A stretch of 64,000 bases of DNA. Origin: Chloroflexota bacterium (lineage in GTDB: Bacteria > Chloroflexota > UBA6077 > FW602-bin22 > JAMCVK01). A model generated the notes under the pieces. That model was not told where the DNA came from. It made no database searches and saw nothing but the letters and a program-made list of their open reading frames with translations. The position numbers were made by a program, and so were the translations under genes. The stretch covers positions 43,399 to 107,398 of the forward strand of contig JAMCVK010000026.1 in NCBI GenBank assembly GCA_023475225.1, read 5' to 3'. Below are positions 47,797-56,834 of the stretch, piece by piece. Numbering within the stretch: the first letter of the stretch is position 1; each line of letters opens with the position of its first letter.

Positions 47797-49103
47797 GGTC
47801 GTCTCCAGGTGTAGCCGTTCTTCTCCATGTATTCTTGGATCGCCCGCAGAGTCGGTTTCACTCCGATACTATGGTGGAGCACCTGGGCTGTGGACGTGGT
47901 TAGACCGACGTCAAGGGCGTTGACCATACGGATGGCCGGGGGTGACATGCCCAAACGCTCAGCCAGGATATCCATTTGTGACTCATGGGCGAGGGCCGCC
48001 TGGACAACGCCGAAGCCCCGCATCGGACCGCTGAAGATATTGTTAGTGTAGACGCAGTAGGTATCTACCTTGATGTTGGGTATGTAATACGGCCCAGGAG
48101 CGTGGATGCCACACTTCTTGACGATGTACGGTCCCAGGGAGGCGTAGGCTCCGGTATCACCGTAGACCCTCACCTCGACCGCTGTCAGTTTCCCATCTTT
48201 CTTGGCTCCGCTCTTATATTCGATAGTGATGGGGTGGCGCTTGGTATGAGCGAGGAACGATTCCTCTCGACTCCATACCAAACGCACGGGACGTTTAGTA
48301 TGGACTGCCAGTAGGGCCAGGTGTATCTCCACGGTGACATCATCCTTGCCGCCGAAGGCCCCGCCTGTGACGGCTTGGATAACGCGTACTTTATTTATGT
48401 CCAGGCCAACCACTGGGGCGACCTGGCGCCGGTCGCGGAAGGGGTATTGATTGGCTGACCAGATGGTCAGATAGCCCCTCTCGTCCAGAGCGGCCACACC
48501 AGATTCGGTCTCCAGATAACAATGATCGACGTGTTGGGTTTGGTAGGTGTTCTCGACGATGACGTCGGCGGCGCGGAAGCCAGCCTCGACGTCACCTTTG
48601 CGTATCTTGGTATGTTGGAGCAGGTTCCCCTTCTCGTGCACCTTAGGGGCATTCGGCTGCAGGGCCTCCTTTGCCGAGAAAACGCCTGGCAGCTCTTCGT
48701 AATCCACCTGGATCAGGTCCAAAGCCTTCAGGGCTATCTCCTCCGTCTCAGCAGCGACCAGGGCCACCGCGTCGCCGATGGAGCGGACCTTGGTGGTGGA
48801 CAGAGCCTCCTGATCCTCGACGGCCAGTCCATAGCGATTCACCCCTGGGATATCAGCGGCCGTGAGGACGGCGGCCACCCCAGGCAGGGCCTTGGCCCTA
48901 CTGGTATCTAGGCCGTGGATCAGGGCATGGGGATATTTGCTCCGCAACACTTTGGCGTGGAGCATATGGGGAAAGGTGAGGTCGCCAGCATAGACCGGTT
49001 TGCCCAGGACCTTTTCTAAGGCATCGACCCGAGGGAGGGGTTGACCGATTACGTGAAACTCGGGAATGCCTTGCTCGATTTTGGCTGATCCAGCACCACT
49101 CAT
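47793..49103 (-). CDS. Molybdenum hydroxylase large subunit, N-terminal half (set 1)
   Basis: About 436 residues, the a/b hammerhead and MoCoBD_1 domains: GQPLPRVDALEKVLGKPVYA, GDAVALVAAETEEIALKALD, the cofactor loop VTGGAFGGKDDVTVEIHLAL and RPVRLVWSREESFLAHTKRH. It ends in NGYTWRRP, just where paralogues run on into the C-terminal part. The ATG at 49103 is preceded by GAGGAAGGGG; the longer frame overlaps the 2Fe-2S gene and is not used. The halves must associate to bind the molybdopterin cytosine dinucleotide-type cofactor. Confidence 0.88.
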   Translation of the reverse strand: MSGAGSAKIEQGIPEFHVIGQPLPRVDALEKVLGKPVYAGDLTFPHMLHAKVLRSKYPHALIHGLDTSRAKALPGVAAVLTAADIPGVNRYGLAVEDQEALSTTKVRSIGDAVALVAAETEEIALKALDLIQVDYEELPGVFSAKEALQPNAPKVHEKGNLLQHTKIRKGDVEAGFRAADVIVENTYQTQHVDHCYLETESGVAALDERGYLTIWSANQYPFRDRRQVAPVVGLDINKVRVIQAVTGGAFGGKDDVTVEIHLALLAVHTKRPVRLVWSREESFLAHTKRHPITIEYKSGAKKDGKLTAVEVRVYGDTGAYASLGPYIVKKCGIHAPGPYYIPNIKVDTYCVYTNNIFSGPMRGFGVVQAALAHESQMDILAERLGMSPPAIRMVNALDVGLTTSTAQVLHHSIGVKPTLRAIQEYMEKNGYTWRRP

Positions 49104-49111
49104 CCCCTTCC

Positions 49112-49600
49112 TCACTCCTTCTTCGCCTGAACAGACAGCACCTCTGCGGCTGCCTCTATGGCCTTGATGATCTTCTGGTAGCCGGTACAACGGCAGAGGT
49201 TACCGGAGATGGCCAGCCTGATCTCCGGCCGCGTGGGGCGAGAGTTCTCATCGAGAAGCGCCTTCGCCGTCATCAACATCCCCGGCGTGCAGAAGCCACA
49301 CTGGACCGCCCCCTCCTCGATGAAGGCCTTCTGGAGGGGATGCAGCCTTTCCGCTGTCCCTAGCCCTTCTACGGTCATTATATGAGTTCCCTTCGCTTTG
49401 CCGACCGGTATCAGGCAGGAGGCAACGGCCTTGCCGTCCATGATGACCGTACAGGCGCCACAATCGCCCTTGCCACAGCCAATCTTGGTTCCCTTCAGCC
49501 CCAAATGATCGCGCAGTACATCCACCAAAAGCATATCCGGCTCTACCTCAATCACCGTTGGGGAGCCGTTCAGTATCATTTTGATCCTCTCTTTAGTCAT
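49112..49600 (-). CDS. Molybdenum hydroxylase 2Fe-2S subunit (set 1)
   Basis: A 162-residue small subunit with the plant-type cluster CGKGDCGACTVIMDGKAVASC and the second cluster CGFCTPGM ... CRCTGYQKI. It passes electrons from the Mo site to the FAD subunit. It overlaps the FAD-subunit gene by 8 bases. Confidence 0.95.
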   Translation of the reverse strand: MTKERIKMILNGSPTVIEVEPDMLLVDVLRDHLGLKGTKIGCGKGDCGACTVIMDGKAVASCLIPVGKAKGTHIMTVEGLGTAERLHPLQKAFIEEGAVQCGFCTPGMLMTAKALLDENSRPTRPEIRLAISGNLCRCTGYQKIIKAIEAAAEVLSVQAKKE

Positions 49601-50477
49601 GCCCGACCCCCGCTACATGCAAAGCCCCTTTGATAGCCCGCTTCACCAGCACCTTCACCATCTCTTTGCGGTATTCCCTTCCGCCTCTGATGCTGTCTCG
49701 GGGATTAGATTCGAGAGAAATGAGCTCGGCGACCTCATTAATCAACGCCTCATCGCCGAGGCGGCCACCATGGAGTAGCCTCTCTGTTTGTTCTGGGCGG
49801 AATGGCACTACAGCTACCGGACCCAGGGCGATGCGCACCCAGCGGAATCGTTGTGCGGCCAGGTCAGCCGAGAGCACCACAGCCGCGTTCAGGATGGGTA
49901 GGGCCAGGGCACGGCGCCTGGCCAAACGCTGGAAGGCGCTCCCCCTGGCTGGTTCGGGAAGGTGGAACTCCAATGCGGTGACTATTTCACGGCTGGGGTC
50001 CACGGCTGAGAGCCCTACTCCCCGGTAGAGCTCCCGTATGGGCACCTTGCGCTCCCCCTCCAGGGAGGAGATAGAAGCCATCGCCTCGAGAGCCACCAGG
50101 GCTAAAGCCCCATCGGCCGCTGGTTGGGCGTTTACCACGTTACCCACCAGCGTCCCCATATTACGAATTTGAGGTCCGCCAACCTGGGCGCATGCTTGCG
50201 AAAGCACTGGAGCGTACTCTTGCAGCATCTGGGAAGCGGCTGCCTCGGCGTGAGTGATCGTGGCCCCTATCCTTACCAGCCCATTGTTCGCTTCCAGATA
50301 GTGTAGGGAGCGAATATGGGTGATATCGACCAGGGCCCGCAGGCGGCGTTGGCGTTGTTTGAGCTCGACGATGAGATCGGTGCCACCGGCCACAATCCTG
50401 GCCTGGCCTCGATATTCGGCCAGGATGGCTAGGGCCTCCTCCACAGATTGGGGCAGAAGGTATCGTTCCCAGAGCAT
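49593..50477 (-). CDS. Molybdenum hydroxylase FAD subunit (set 1)
   Basis: A 294-residue CoxM-type subunit: LPQSVEEALAILAEYRGQAR, the FAD pyrophosphate motif IVAGGTDLIVELKQRQ, and GGPQIRNMGTLVGNVVNAQPAADG, followed by a CO_deh_flav_C domain. It starts 9 bases after the DUF6282 gene stops. Transcription order of set 1 is FAD, 2Fe-2S, large-N, large-C. Confidence 0.93.
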   Translation of the reverse strand: MLWERYLLPQSVEEALAILAEYRGQARIVAGGTDLIVELKQRQRRLRALVDITHIRSLHYLEANNGLVRIGATITHAEAAASQMLQEYAPVLSQACAQVGGPQIRNMGTLVGNVVNAQPAADGALALVALEAMASISSLEGERKVPIRELYRGVGLSAVDPSREIVTALEFHLPEPARGSAFQRLARRRALALPILNAAVVLSADLAAQRFRWVRIALGPVAVVPFRPEQTERLLHGGRLGDEALINEVAELISLESNPRDSIRGGREYRKEMVKVLVKRAIKGALHVAGVGHD

Positions 50478-50485
50478 CTTCGCTC

Positions 50486-51361
50486 CTATCGTAGATTAAG
50501 CAGCCAGCTGGGATTTTTGATCAGCATAGTCTCCAGCTCGGCTTCAGCGATGCCCTTTTCATAAAGCATTTGGGCGAATAGGCGCAGGGCCTCTGGAGGC
50601 AGCGGATTGTGCGTCTGACCGGCGTCGCTCATCAACACACAGTTGCTTGCCCCCAGGGCTTGAATCGAGCTCTTTATCTTATCCACCGAGGCATAGGCCC
50701 ACATGCTGGAGACGGTGCAATAGCCGAACTCCGCCTTGGCCCCCAACCTGACCATCTCTTGCAGGAAAGGAAGGTCAAGATTGGGTACCTTGAAATAGGG
50801 GTGGGTGATTAAGATCCGTTCGACCTTGTGTTCTCTGGCTGCCCTCACCAGGGCCTGGATCTCAGCCGGGGAGAGGTGGGCTGTGCCAAGAATAGCCTCG
50901 TGTTGGGCGATCAGCTCCAGCACCTCATGGACTTCTGGTACGAGTCGCCCATCGTACAGAATGGTTATACCCTCTTTAGAGGTGGAGGCTCCTGCCTGGA
51001 CGTCGTAGCGACCGGTGGAGCCGTGAATTTGGGCATGATAATGGGAATCGATGGTCGGCATCCAGACCTCTTTGCCGCCAAGCTGCAAACATGCCTCTAC
51101 GGCGGCAGGGTTGATGCCACCCACATAGGTGTTGAGGACGATGCCCCCAAAGATACTGATGTCCGGAAACTCGGCTCGCAACAGGTAGGCTCGGCTGGCC
51201 GTGCTTTCCACGTGGCACTTGAGCAAAATGGCCCTTAATCCAGCTTGCACAGCTGCCTGGGCTACCTCTCGGTCATCCGCCAGGCGAGGGAAGAGGTCGG
51301 GATAAGGGTGCATATGCAGGTCAATGGCCCCTCGGATGCTTATTAGTGACACTTGAATCAC
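50486..51361 (-). CDS. DUF6282-type amidohydrolase-like protein
   Basis: A 291-residue TIM-barrel-like metal hydrolase. An HxH site is in AIDLHMHPYPD, further ligands in LLKCHVEST, PTIDSHYHAQ, LGTAHLSP and RILITHPYF, and VLMSDAGQTHNPLPPEALRL carries the strand-8 Asp. It matches my picture of DUF6282 family proteins, whose role is unknown. Lying between a PreA-like reductase and a Mo hydroxylase, a hydrolytic ring-opening role like that of dihydropyrimidinase or enamidase is plausible (inference). The GTG start overlaps the PreA-like stop (GTGA). Confidence 0.75.
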   Translation of the reverse strand: MIQVSLISIRGAIDLHMHPYPDLFPRLADDREVAQAAVQAGLRAILLKCHVESTASRAYLLRAEFPDISIFGGIVLNTYVGGINPAAVEACLQLGGKEVWMPTIDSHYHAQIHGSTGRYDVQAGASTSKEGITILYDGRLVPEVHEVLELIAQHEAILGTAHLSPAEIQALVRAAREHKVERILITHPYFKVPNLDLPFLQEMVRLGAKAEFGYCTVSSMWAYASVDKIKSSIQALGASNCVLMSDAGQTHNPLPPEALRLFAQMLYEKGIAEAELETMLIKNPSWLLNLR

Positions 51362-52560
51362 TCCAATCTCAAGGCCTTAGGCGGGCATACTTCCACGCAG
51401 AGCCCGCACCCATCGCAGTTCTCTGGGGTCAGTACCATCTCAGTGGTGAAGGCCAGGGCGCTGTAGAAGCACGATCTGACGCATAACAGACATTTGGTAC
51501 AGAGGTCGCGGTCGATGGCGACGCGCTTTGGCAGTCGTTTGGCGTACTCATCAATGGTCATGATGTGCGGAAGGGCGATGCCCCGGAACTCCTCGATGCT
51601 CTGGTAGCCCTTGCGCACCATAAAGTCCCGCAGACCAGCGACGAGCTGCCCCAGCTTCTCATAGCCATTCCACATGACGGCGGTGACCGTCTGCACTGTG
51701 GTGGCCCCGAGCATGATGTACTCCACTACATCGCTCCAATTCATCACTCCACCGACGGCCGAGATGGGTATATCAACAGCTCTGGCCACCTCGGAGACGT
51801 GGCGCTGAATGATGGGCTTGATGGCCGGGCCGGTGTAGCCACCATAGGCGGGTAATTTTGGTAGCCCCGTTTCGATATCTACGCCGGCGAAGGAACGCAC
51901 AGAGTTGCTGATGGTGAGGAAGTCGGCGCCGGCACTCTTAGCGGCCTTCGCTACAGGTACCAGATCACCCACATTGGGGGTGAGCTTTATGCCCACAGGG
52001 ATGGTTTCAATCTCTTCTTTGACGGCTAACACCTCGTTGTGCACCAGTTGGGGGTCTTGCCCCATACGGAAGCCAACCTGGGCATCTGGCATTGGGCAAG
52101 AGGCATTGATTTCGATCAAAGCTATAAGTCCGGTGGATTCTAGGAGACGAGCCAGTTTGGCCGTATCGGCCGGATCTGGCTGAGCGACGATGCTGCATAT
52201 TATTTTGGCCCCTCCCGCTGCGGCCACCTCGAGCTCTTTGCTGAGCCAGGCCACAGTGTCCATTGTCGTGTATAGCTCCAGGTTGATCATCCCGAAGGGT
52301 CGCCCCTTGTCCAGACGTACCAGACGCATCCGCCCACAACGGGGGTGCTGGGCGAAGCGTTGGGGCGCCCCAATTGATTTGGGCACTACGGCGGCCGCGC
52401 CAGCGGCGATGGCCCGTTGTGCGGTCTCCCCATCCCAGCTAGGCGTCGCTGAACCAACGATGATCGGGTTATCCAGGATGACACCGCCAAAGTTTACCTT
52501 CAATCTTTCATCCTTAAGTTTACGCTCCACAGTCTTCACCTCGGCTATTTCTTGAACCAT
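51358..52560 (-). CDS. PreA-like dihydropyrimidine/dihydroorotate dehydrogenase with ferredoxin domain
   Basis: About 400 residues. An FMN TIM barrel of the DHOD/PreA class (VILDNPIIVGSATPSWDGET, VGIKLTPNVGDLVPVAKAAK, AVGGVMNWSDVVEYIMLGAT) includes the active-site loop with Cys, EINASCPMPDAQVG. A C-terminal domain carries two [4Fe-4S] motifs, CTKCLLCVRSCF and CDGCGLCVEVCP. PreA reduces the 5,6 double bond of pyrimidines with its NAD(P)H-oxidising partner PreT; no preT gene is near, although the GltD module of HdrA is a PreT homologue. The ATG at 52560 has AAGGAG upstream. It may reduce the ring of a hydroxylated heterocycle. Confidence 0.88.
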   Translation of the reverse strand: MVQEIAEVKTVERKLKDERLKVNFGGVILDNPIIVGSATPSWDGETAQRAIAAGAAAVVPKSIGAPQRFAQHPRCGRMRLVRLDKGRPFGMINLELYTTMDTVAWLSKELEVAAAGGAKIICSIVAQPDPADTAKLARLLESTGLIALIEINASCPMPDAQVGFRMGQDPQLVHNEVLAVKEEIETIPVGIKLTPNVGDLVPVAKAAKSAGADFLTISNSVRSFAGVDIETGLPKLPAYGGYTGPAIKPIIQRHVSEVARAVDIPISAVGGVMNWSDVVEYIMLGATTVQTVTAVMWNGYEKLGQLVAGLRDFMVRKGYQSIEEFRGIALPHIMTIDEYAKRLPKRVAIDRDLCTKCLLCVRSCFYSALAFTTEMVLTPENCDGCGLCVEVCPPKALRLE

Positions 52561-52640
52561 TCGTTTCTCCTTATCCCTTGCAATAGTAGTGTGTCTCATT
52601 TGTTCGATGGATTATGTTTATAAATGTTGAAAATCCCTCC

Positions 52641-54998
52641 CTAATTCGTGAAGCCCGATATCTTTTCCGGCGTAGCCGGCAGACTGCGAATTCGTACTCC
52701 TACGGCATCGTAGATAGCATTGGTGATAGCCGGTGCGATAGAATTGCAAGCAGGTTCTCCTATGCCTTTTGCGCCAAACGGGCCCAGCCCGCCCCCAGAT
52801 TCCAGGATTATGGTCTCTACGTCTGGAACATCCAGAGATGTGGGCAATATATACTCAGTAAGCGAAGGGGTTTTGGTGATGCCCTTTTCTAGAATTATCT
52901 CCTCATTGAGGGCATAACCCAGGTTATAAATAGCTCCCCCTTCCATTTGTCCCTCAACACTTAGCGGATTAATAGCTTTCCCTACGTCATACGAAGAAAA
53001 AATCTTCGACACTTCAACTTCTCCCGTTTCTACATCAACGGAAACCTCAACAGCGTGGGCCCCAAAAGTGAAGTCGGGTAGAACCTGCCCCTTTATATCC
53101 GACAGAACCGGTACCTCACCAAAAGGAGCATTGAATTGGGCCTCAGCATACAGTGGGGCACCGTCAGCGGCACACTTTGCTATGACCTCCGCTAAAGGCA
53201 GGGAACGTTTTGCCGATGTACGTTCAACGACCATTTCATTTTCAAGGTCCAGGGCTTGAGGACGCGCCCCCATAATCTCGGCTGCTTTGGCTATAAGCGT
53301 GGACCTCAATTCCCTTGATGCCTTGAGTGTGGCGTTTCCGGACATATAGAGCTGCCGTGTGGCCGTAGTAGTTCCGGCCAAAGGAGTGAATGCTGTGTCG
53401 CTAATGTAGATTTTTATTTTTGACAGAGGAATACCCAATACCTCAGACACGATCTGACAGAGAGAGGAGGCTTGACCACCGCCGAGATCCGGAACACCAC
53501 ACTTGATTATCGCACTTCCATCCATTTCCACCTTGACATACGAAGATGAAGTGTCATGGAGAAAGACCAGCCGGCCATAGCTCGTCATACTTATAGCCAG
53601 ACCGCGGCCAATTTTCTTATTTGGGTCTGAAGACAGGGTAGGTGCTCCGAGAGCCTCCCATGCCCCTTCGACTACCTCAGGGAGGGCAACATACTGTTCC
53701 AGGACTTGCCCCGTAGCCAACGCTTCGCCTTGCTTGAGGCAGTTCATCCTCCTTATTTCAAGGGGATCTATACCTAGCTTGTGAGCTAACTCGTCCATTT
53801 GAGATTCATAGGCAAAGTTAACCTGAGGGGCACCAAACCCACGATTGGCGCTGGTGAAGGTATTGTTGGTCAGGACCGCAATCGCATCCACCTTCACGTT
53901 CGGAATATCGTAGGGACCTGTGGCGCCGACTGTTGAGTATAACAGTACCCACGGTGTCAGATACGTGTACGCTCCTGCATCGGAGATCAGTTCGACCTCT
54001 AAGGCCACCAGCTTCCCATCCCTGGTTGCCCCAGTCTTATATCTCATTACATAGGGATGTCTTTTGCTGTGCGACAGGATTGATTCCTCGCGCGTATAAG
54101 TGAGCTTGACTGGTCTCCTGGTCTTCCAGGCGAGTAAAGCAAGGTAGTTTTCTACGGTGATATCTTCCTTTCCACCAAACCCACCACCCAGCATCGTTCC
54201 AATAACTCTGACCTTGTTGTGGGGCACTCCCAGAACATTGGCTATCTCTCGGAAATGTTCAACCACCTGGGTCGCCACCCTAATCGTAATAACGTCGTCC
54301 TGATCAATCCAGGCCACCCCTGCTTCTGGCTCCAAATAGGCGTGATCAACAAATGGAACCCAGTAGGTATTTTCTATGATCACATCCGCCTGAGCGAACC
54401 CTTTATCGACATCCCCTTTACTAACTTTATATTGGGCCACAATGTTGCTTTCGCTTTCGCCCACCAGATAGGCTCCTGGCTTCATGCCCTCCAACGGATC
54501 GAATACACCCGGTAGTGGCTCATAGTCAACTCGGATCAACCTCAGGGCCATTTCGGCCAGCTCCTCCGTTTCCGCAGCCACCAAAGCCACCGCTTCGCCC
54601 ATAGATCTGACCTTATTGCTGGCCAAAACCCGATACAGGCCTTCAAACCCGCTGCCCAAATCGCGACTTTGGCCAAACCTAATCACGCTTTCGTTCCGTG
54701 GTACGTCCTTGGCCGTGATGACAGCCCTCACCCCCGCTAACGCCTCCGCTTTGCTTGTATCAATCGACAATATCCTTGCCGCTGGATGGCTACTTCTGAG
54801 AACCTTCCCATATAGCATTCCGGGCATCGAAAAATCAGCGGCGTATAGTGTGTTTCCTCGAACCTTTTCCCAGGCGTCATGCCGTGGCACAGGTTTCCCG
54901 ACTACTTTCATAGGCCGACGTAGTGATACCCCCTCGACATCTACAGCGTCTTGAATCGAAGCATCCTCATTGATTCTTGCTGACTCTGGAAGCCACAT
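52641..54998 (-). CDS. Molybdenum hydroxylase large subunit (set 2)
   Basis: A 785-residue XDH/aldehyde oxidase-type large subunit. The hammerhead domain begins around VVGKPVPRHDAWEKVRGNTL. The cofactor loops are TMLGGGFGGKEDITVENYLA and GPFGAKGIGEPACNSIAPAI, with the catalytic Glu in GEP. CGVPDLGGGQASSLCQIVSE is present too. The first ATG (54998) overlaps the 2Fe-2S gene by 32 bases and lacks a clear ribosome-binding site, so the true start may be as late as the ATG at 54911. Its partners are the 2Fe-2S and FAD genes just upstream. Confidence 0.92.
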   Translation of the reverse strand: MWLPESARINEDASIQDAVDVEGVSLRRPMKVVGKPVPRHDAWEKVRGNTLYAADFSMPGMLYGKVLRSSHPAARILSIDTSKAEALAGVRAVITAKDVPRNESVIRFGQSRDLGSGFEGLYRVLASNKVRSMGEAVALVAAETEELAEMALRLIRVDYEPLPGVFDPLEGMKPGAYLVGESESNIVAQYKVSKGDVDKGFAQADVIIENTYWVPFVDHAYLEPEAGVAWIDQDDVITIRVATQVVEHFREIANVLGVPHNKVRVIGTMLGGGFGGKEDITVENYLALLAWKTRRPVKLTYTREESILSHSKRHPYVMRYKTGATRDGKLVALEVELISDAGAYTYLTPWVLLYSTVGATGPYDIPNVKVDAIAVLTNNTFTSANRGFGAPQVNFAYESQMDELAHKLGIDPLEIRRMNCLKQGEALATGQVLEQYVALPEVVEGAWEALGAPTLSSDPNKKIGRGLAISMTSYGRLVFLHDTSSSYVKVEMDGSAIIKCGVPDLGGGQASSLCQIVSEVLGIPLSKIKIYISDTAFTPLAGTTTATRQLYMSGNATLKASRELRSTLIAKAAEIMGARPQALDLENEMVVERTSAKRSLPLAEVIAKCAADGAPLYAEAQFNAPFGEVPVLSDIKGQVLPDFTFGAHAVEVSVDVETGEVEVSKIFSSYDVGKAINPLSVEGQMEGGAIYNLGYALNEEIILEKGITKTPSLTEYILPTSLDVPDVETIILESGGGLGPFGAKGIGEPACNSIAPAITNAIYDAVGVRIRSLPATPEKISGFTN

Positions 54999-55446
54999 CA
55001 GCTATCGCATCCACAATTTTCTTGTACCCGGTGCAGCGGCACAGATTCCCAGAGATAGCTTTCCTTATCTCATTCCGGCTGGGATTTGGGTATTTTTCTA
55101 AGAAATTGGCTGCTGATACAATCATACCCGGTGTGCAAAAACCACACTGCACCGCACCATGAGCAACAAAGCTTTCCTGGAGGAGTTTCCCTATCTCTTG
55201 TTTTTCTATGCCCTTCAAAGTAAGAACCTGTTTGCCATCGGCCTGCACAGCCAGCGTCAAGCAGGAATTAACGGCTTTGCCCTCTAGAATAACAGCGCAC
55301 GTACCACAATCCCCCTGTTCACACCCGCTTTTGACCTCAGTCAGCCCCAGACGGTTGCGCAAGAACCTCAGGAGGGTCTCTTGCGGTTCTACGTTTGCTC
55401 TGACTGTCTCTCCGTTGACAACAAGCCTCACTCTATAAGTAGCCAC
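54967..55446 (-). CDS. Molybdenum hydroxylase 2Fe-2S subunit (set 2)
   Basis: A 159-residue small subunit: CEQGDCGTCAVILEGKAVNSC, CGFCTPGMIVSAANFL and NLCRCTGYKKIVDAI. The layout of both [2Fe-2S] clusters is complete. It lies between its FAD partner and the large subunit. Confidence 0.95.
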   Translation of the reverse strand: MATYRVRLVVNGETVRANVEPQETLLRFLRNRLGLTEVKSGCEQGDCGTCAVILEGKAVNSCLTLAVQADGKQVLTLKGIEKQEIGKLLQESFVAHGAVQCGFCTPGMIVSAANFLEKYPNPSRNEIRKAISGNLCRCTGYKKIVDAIADVASRVSKNQ

Positions 55447-55475
55447 CCAGGAACCTCGTCACGTCAAAAAGGGGC

Positions 55476-56330
55476 TTAGGCTGATAGAGTCTGCCTCAGC
55501 GCCCTCTTAAATAAAACCCCCGCTACATGCCGACGATAGTCGGCTGAAGCCCGAATATCGCTAATCGGGCTAACCGTTTCTGATACCTTTCTTGCTGCCT
55601 CTTCAACCAGTTCATCAGTAAGATCCTTCATGATCAGGAATTGCTCTACCGTAGTGGCTCTTATCGGCTTGGGTGCAACTGAACCCAGCGCAATCCTGAT
55701 GTCATATAGTTTCGAACCTCTCTTTTCCAGTGTAAGTGCAACACTTGCCACCGATACGGCCATCGCCTTTCGCAAACCCAGTTTGATAAAGGATCCGTCG
55801 GCATTGATTGGAGATTTTTTAAATTCTATGGCGGAGATAAGCTCGTATTCTTTCAGGACTGTAGCGTTCGGTCCAACGAAGAACTCCCGGATAGGGATCT
55901 CCCTTTCCCCATAGATGCTTTCCAACCTCAAGATCGCCTCTAACGCCAGTAGTGGGACAGCTGTATCAGCCGCCGGGGAGGCGTCAGCTAGGTTCCCTCC
56001 GATAGTCGCCCGATTGCGAATCAAAGGGCCGGCCATCTGATTGCAGGCTTGAAATAAAATCCCAGCGGATTTCCTTACTACATCGGATCCGGCAATCTCT
56101 GCAATAGTCGTGACTGCTCCGACTAGAACGCTGTGCTCATCTTCAGCGATGTAGCTTAGCTCCTTTAAGTTGCTGATGTCCAACAGGAACCCGCCGCTAA
56201 TCTTTTTCGTTCTCATATCTGGAATTACGTTCGTACCGCCGGCAACGATGTGCACCCCAGCCCTTCCCTCTCCTAAAATTTCAAGGGCCTTCTGCTTTGT
56301 TTGTGGAGCCAGGTATCTAAATTGGCTCAC
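55476..56330 (-). CDS. Molybdenum hydroxylase FAD subunit (set 2)
   Basis: About 284 residues. FRYLAPQTKQKALEILGEGR, the FAD motif HIVAGGTNVIPDMRTKK and LIRNRATIGGNLADASPAAD are typical. The GTG at 56330 is chosen because GGGGGA lies 7 bases upstream and the product starts just before the family's usual first strand; an ATG at 56372 overlaps the preceding gene's stop and is the alternative. It follows the set 3 2Fe-2S gene directly. Confidence 0.9.
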   Translation of the reverse strand: MSQFRYLAPQTKQKALEILGEGRAGVHIVAGGTNVIPDMRTKKISGGFLLDISNLKELSYIAEDEHSVLVGAVTTIAEIAGSDVVRKSAGILFQACNQMAGPLIRNRATIGGNLADASPAADTAVPLLALEAILRLESIYGEREIPIREFFVGPNATVLKEYELISAIEFKKSPINADGSFIKLGLRKAMAVSVASVALTLEKRGSKLYDIRIALGSVAPKPIRATTVEQFLIMKDLTDELVEEAARKVSETVSPISDIRASADYRRHVAGVLFKRALRQTLSA

Positions 56331-56365
56331 TCGAGTTCCCCCTGGTTCGAAGCACCTGCTTGCGC

Positions 56366-56833
56366 CTAGCATTTCTCGCGATTACACTCTGCGATTGCCT
56401 TGACTATGCTGGTATATCCTGTGCAACGGCAGATGTTGCCTCTTATGTATTCTCGTATTTCGTCTTCGGTAGGTGATGGGTTTTCCTCCAATAGTGCCTT
56501 GGTCGTGAGGATCATCCCGGGGGTACAGAATCCGCATTGGACAGCGCCGTGCTCCAGAAAAGATTCCTGAATGGGGTCAAGCTTCGTGCCACCGATGCCT
56601 TCGATGGTGGTTATATTTTGACCGTCGACCGAGACGGCCAGGGTCAAGCATGACAGCATTGGCCTACCCTCGATAAGAACCGTGCAGGCTCCACATTCGC
56701 CGATCCCGCAACCATATTTTGTTCCGGTCAGATTGAGGTCGTTTCTCAGAACGTTCAATAACAACTCATTGGGCTTCACCCTTAGCCTTCGCCCCTTGCC
56801 ATTGACTGTAAGCTCGATAAGGTGTTCCTTCAT
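56366..56833 (-). CDS. Molybdenum hydroxylase 2Fe-2S subunit (set 3)
   Basis: A 155-residue small subunit with CGIGECGACTVLIEGRPMLSC, CGFCTPGMILTTKALL and NICRCTGYTSIVKAI. It starts 1 base after the stop of the set 3 FAD gene. Confidence 0.95.
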   Translation of the reverse strand: MKEHLIELTVNGKGRRLRVKPNELLLNVLRNDLNLTGTKYGCGIGECGACTVLIEGRPMLSCLTLAVSVDGQNITTIEGIGGTKLDPIQESFLEHGAVQCGFCTPGMILTTKALLEENPSPTEDEIREYIRGNICRCTGYTSIVKAIAECNREKC

Positions 56834-56834
56834 C

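Noticed and set aside
47793..47799. TGA at the end of the set 1 large-subunit N-half as a second selenocysteine codon
   Set aside because: Reading through the TGA in the same frame meets a TAG a few codons later; the C-terminal half is in another frame with its own ATG.
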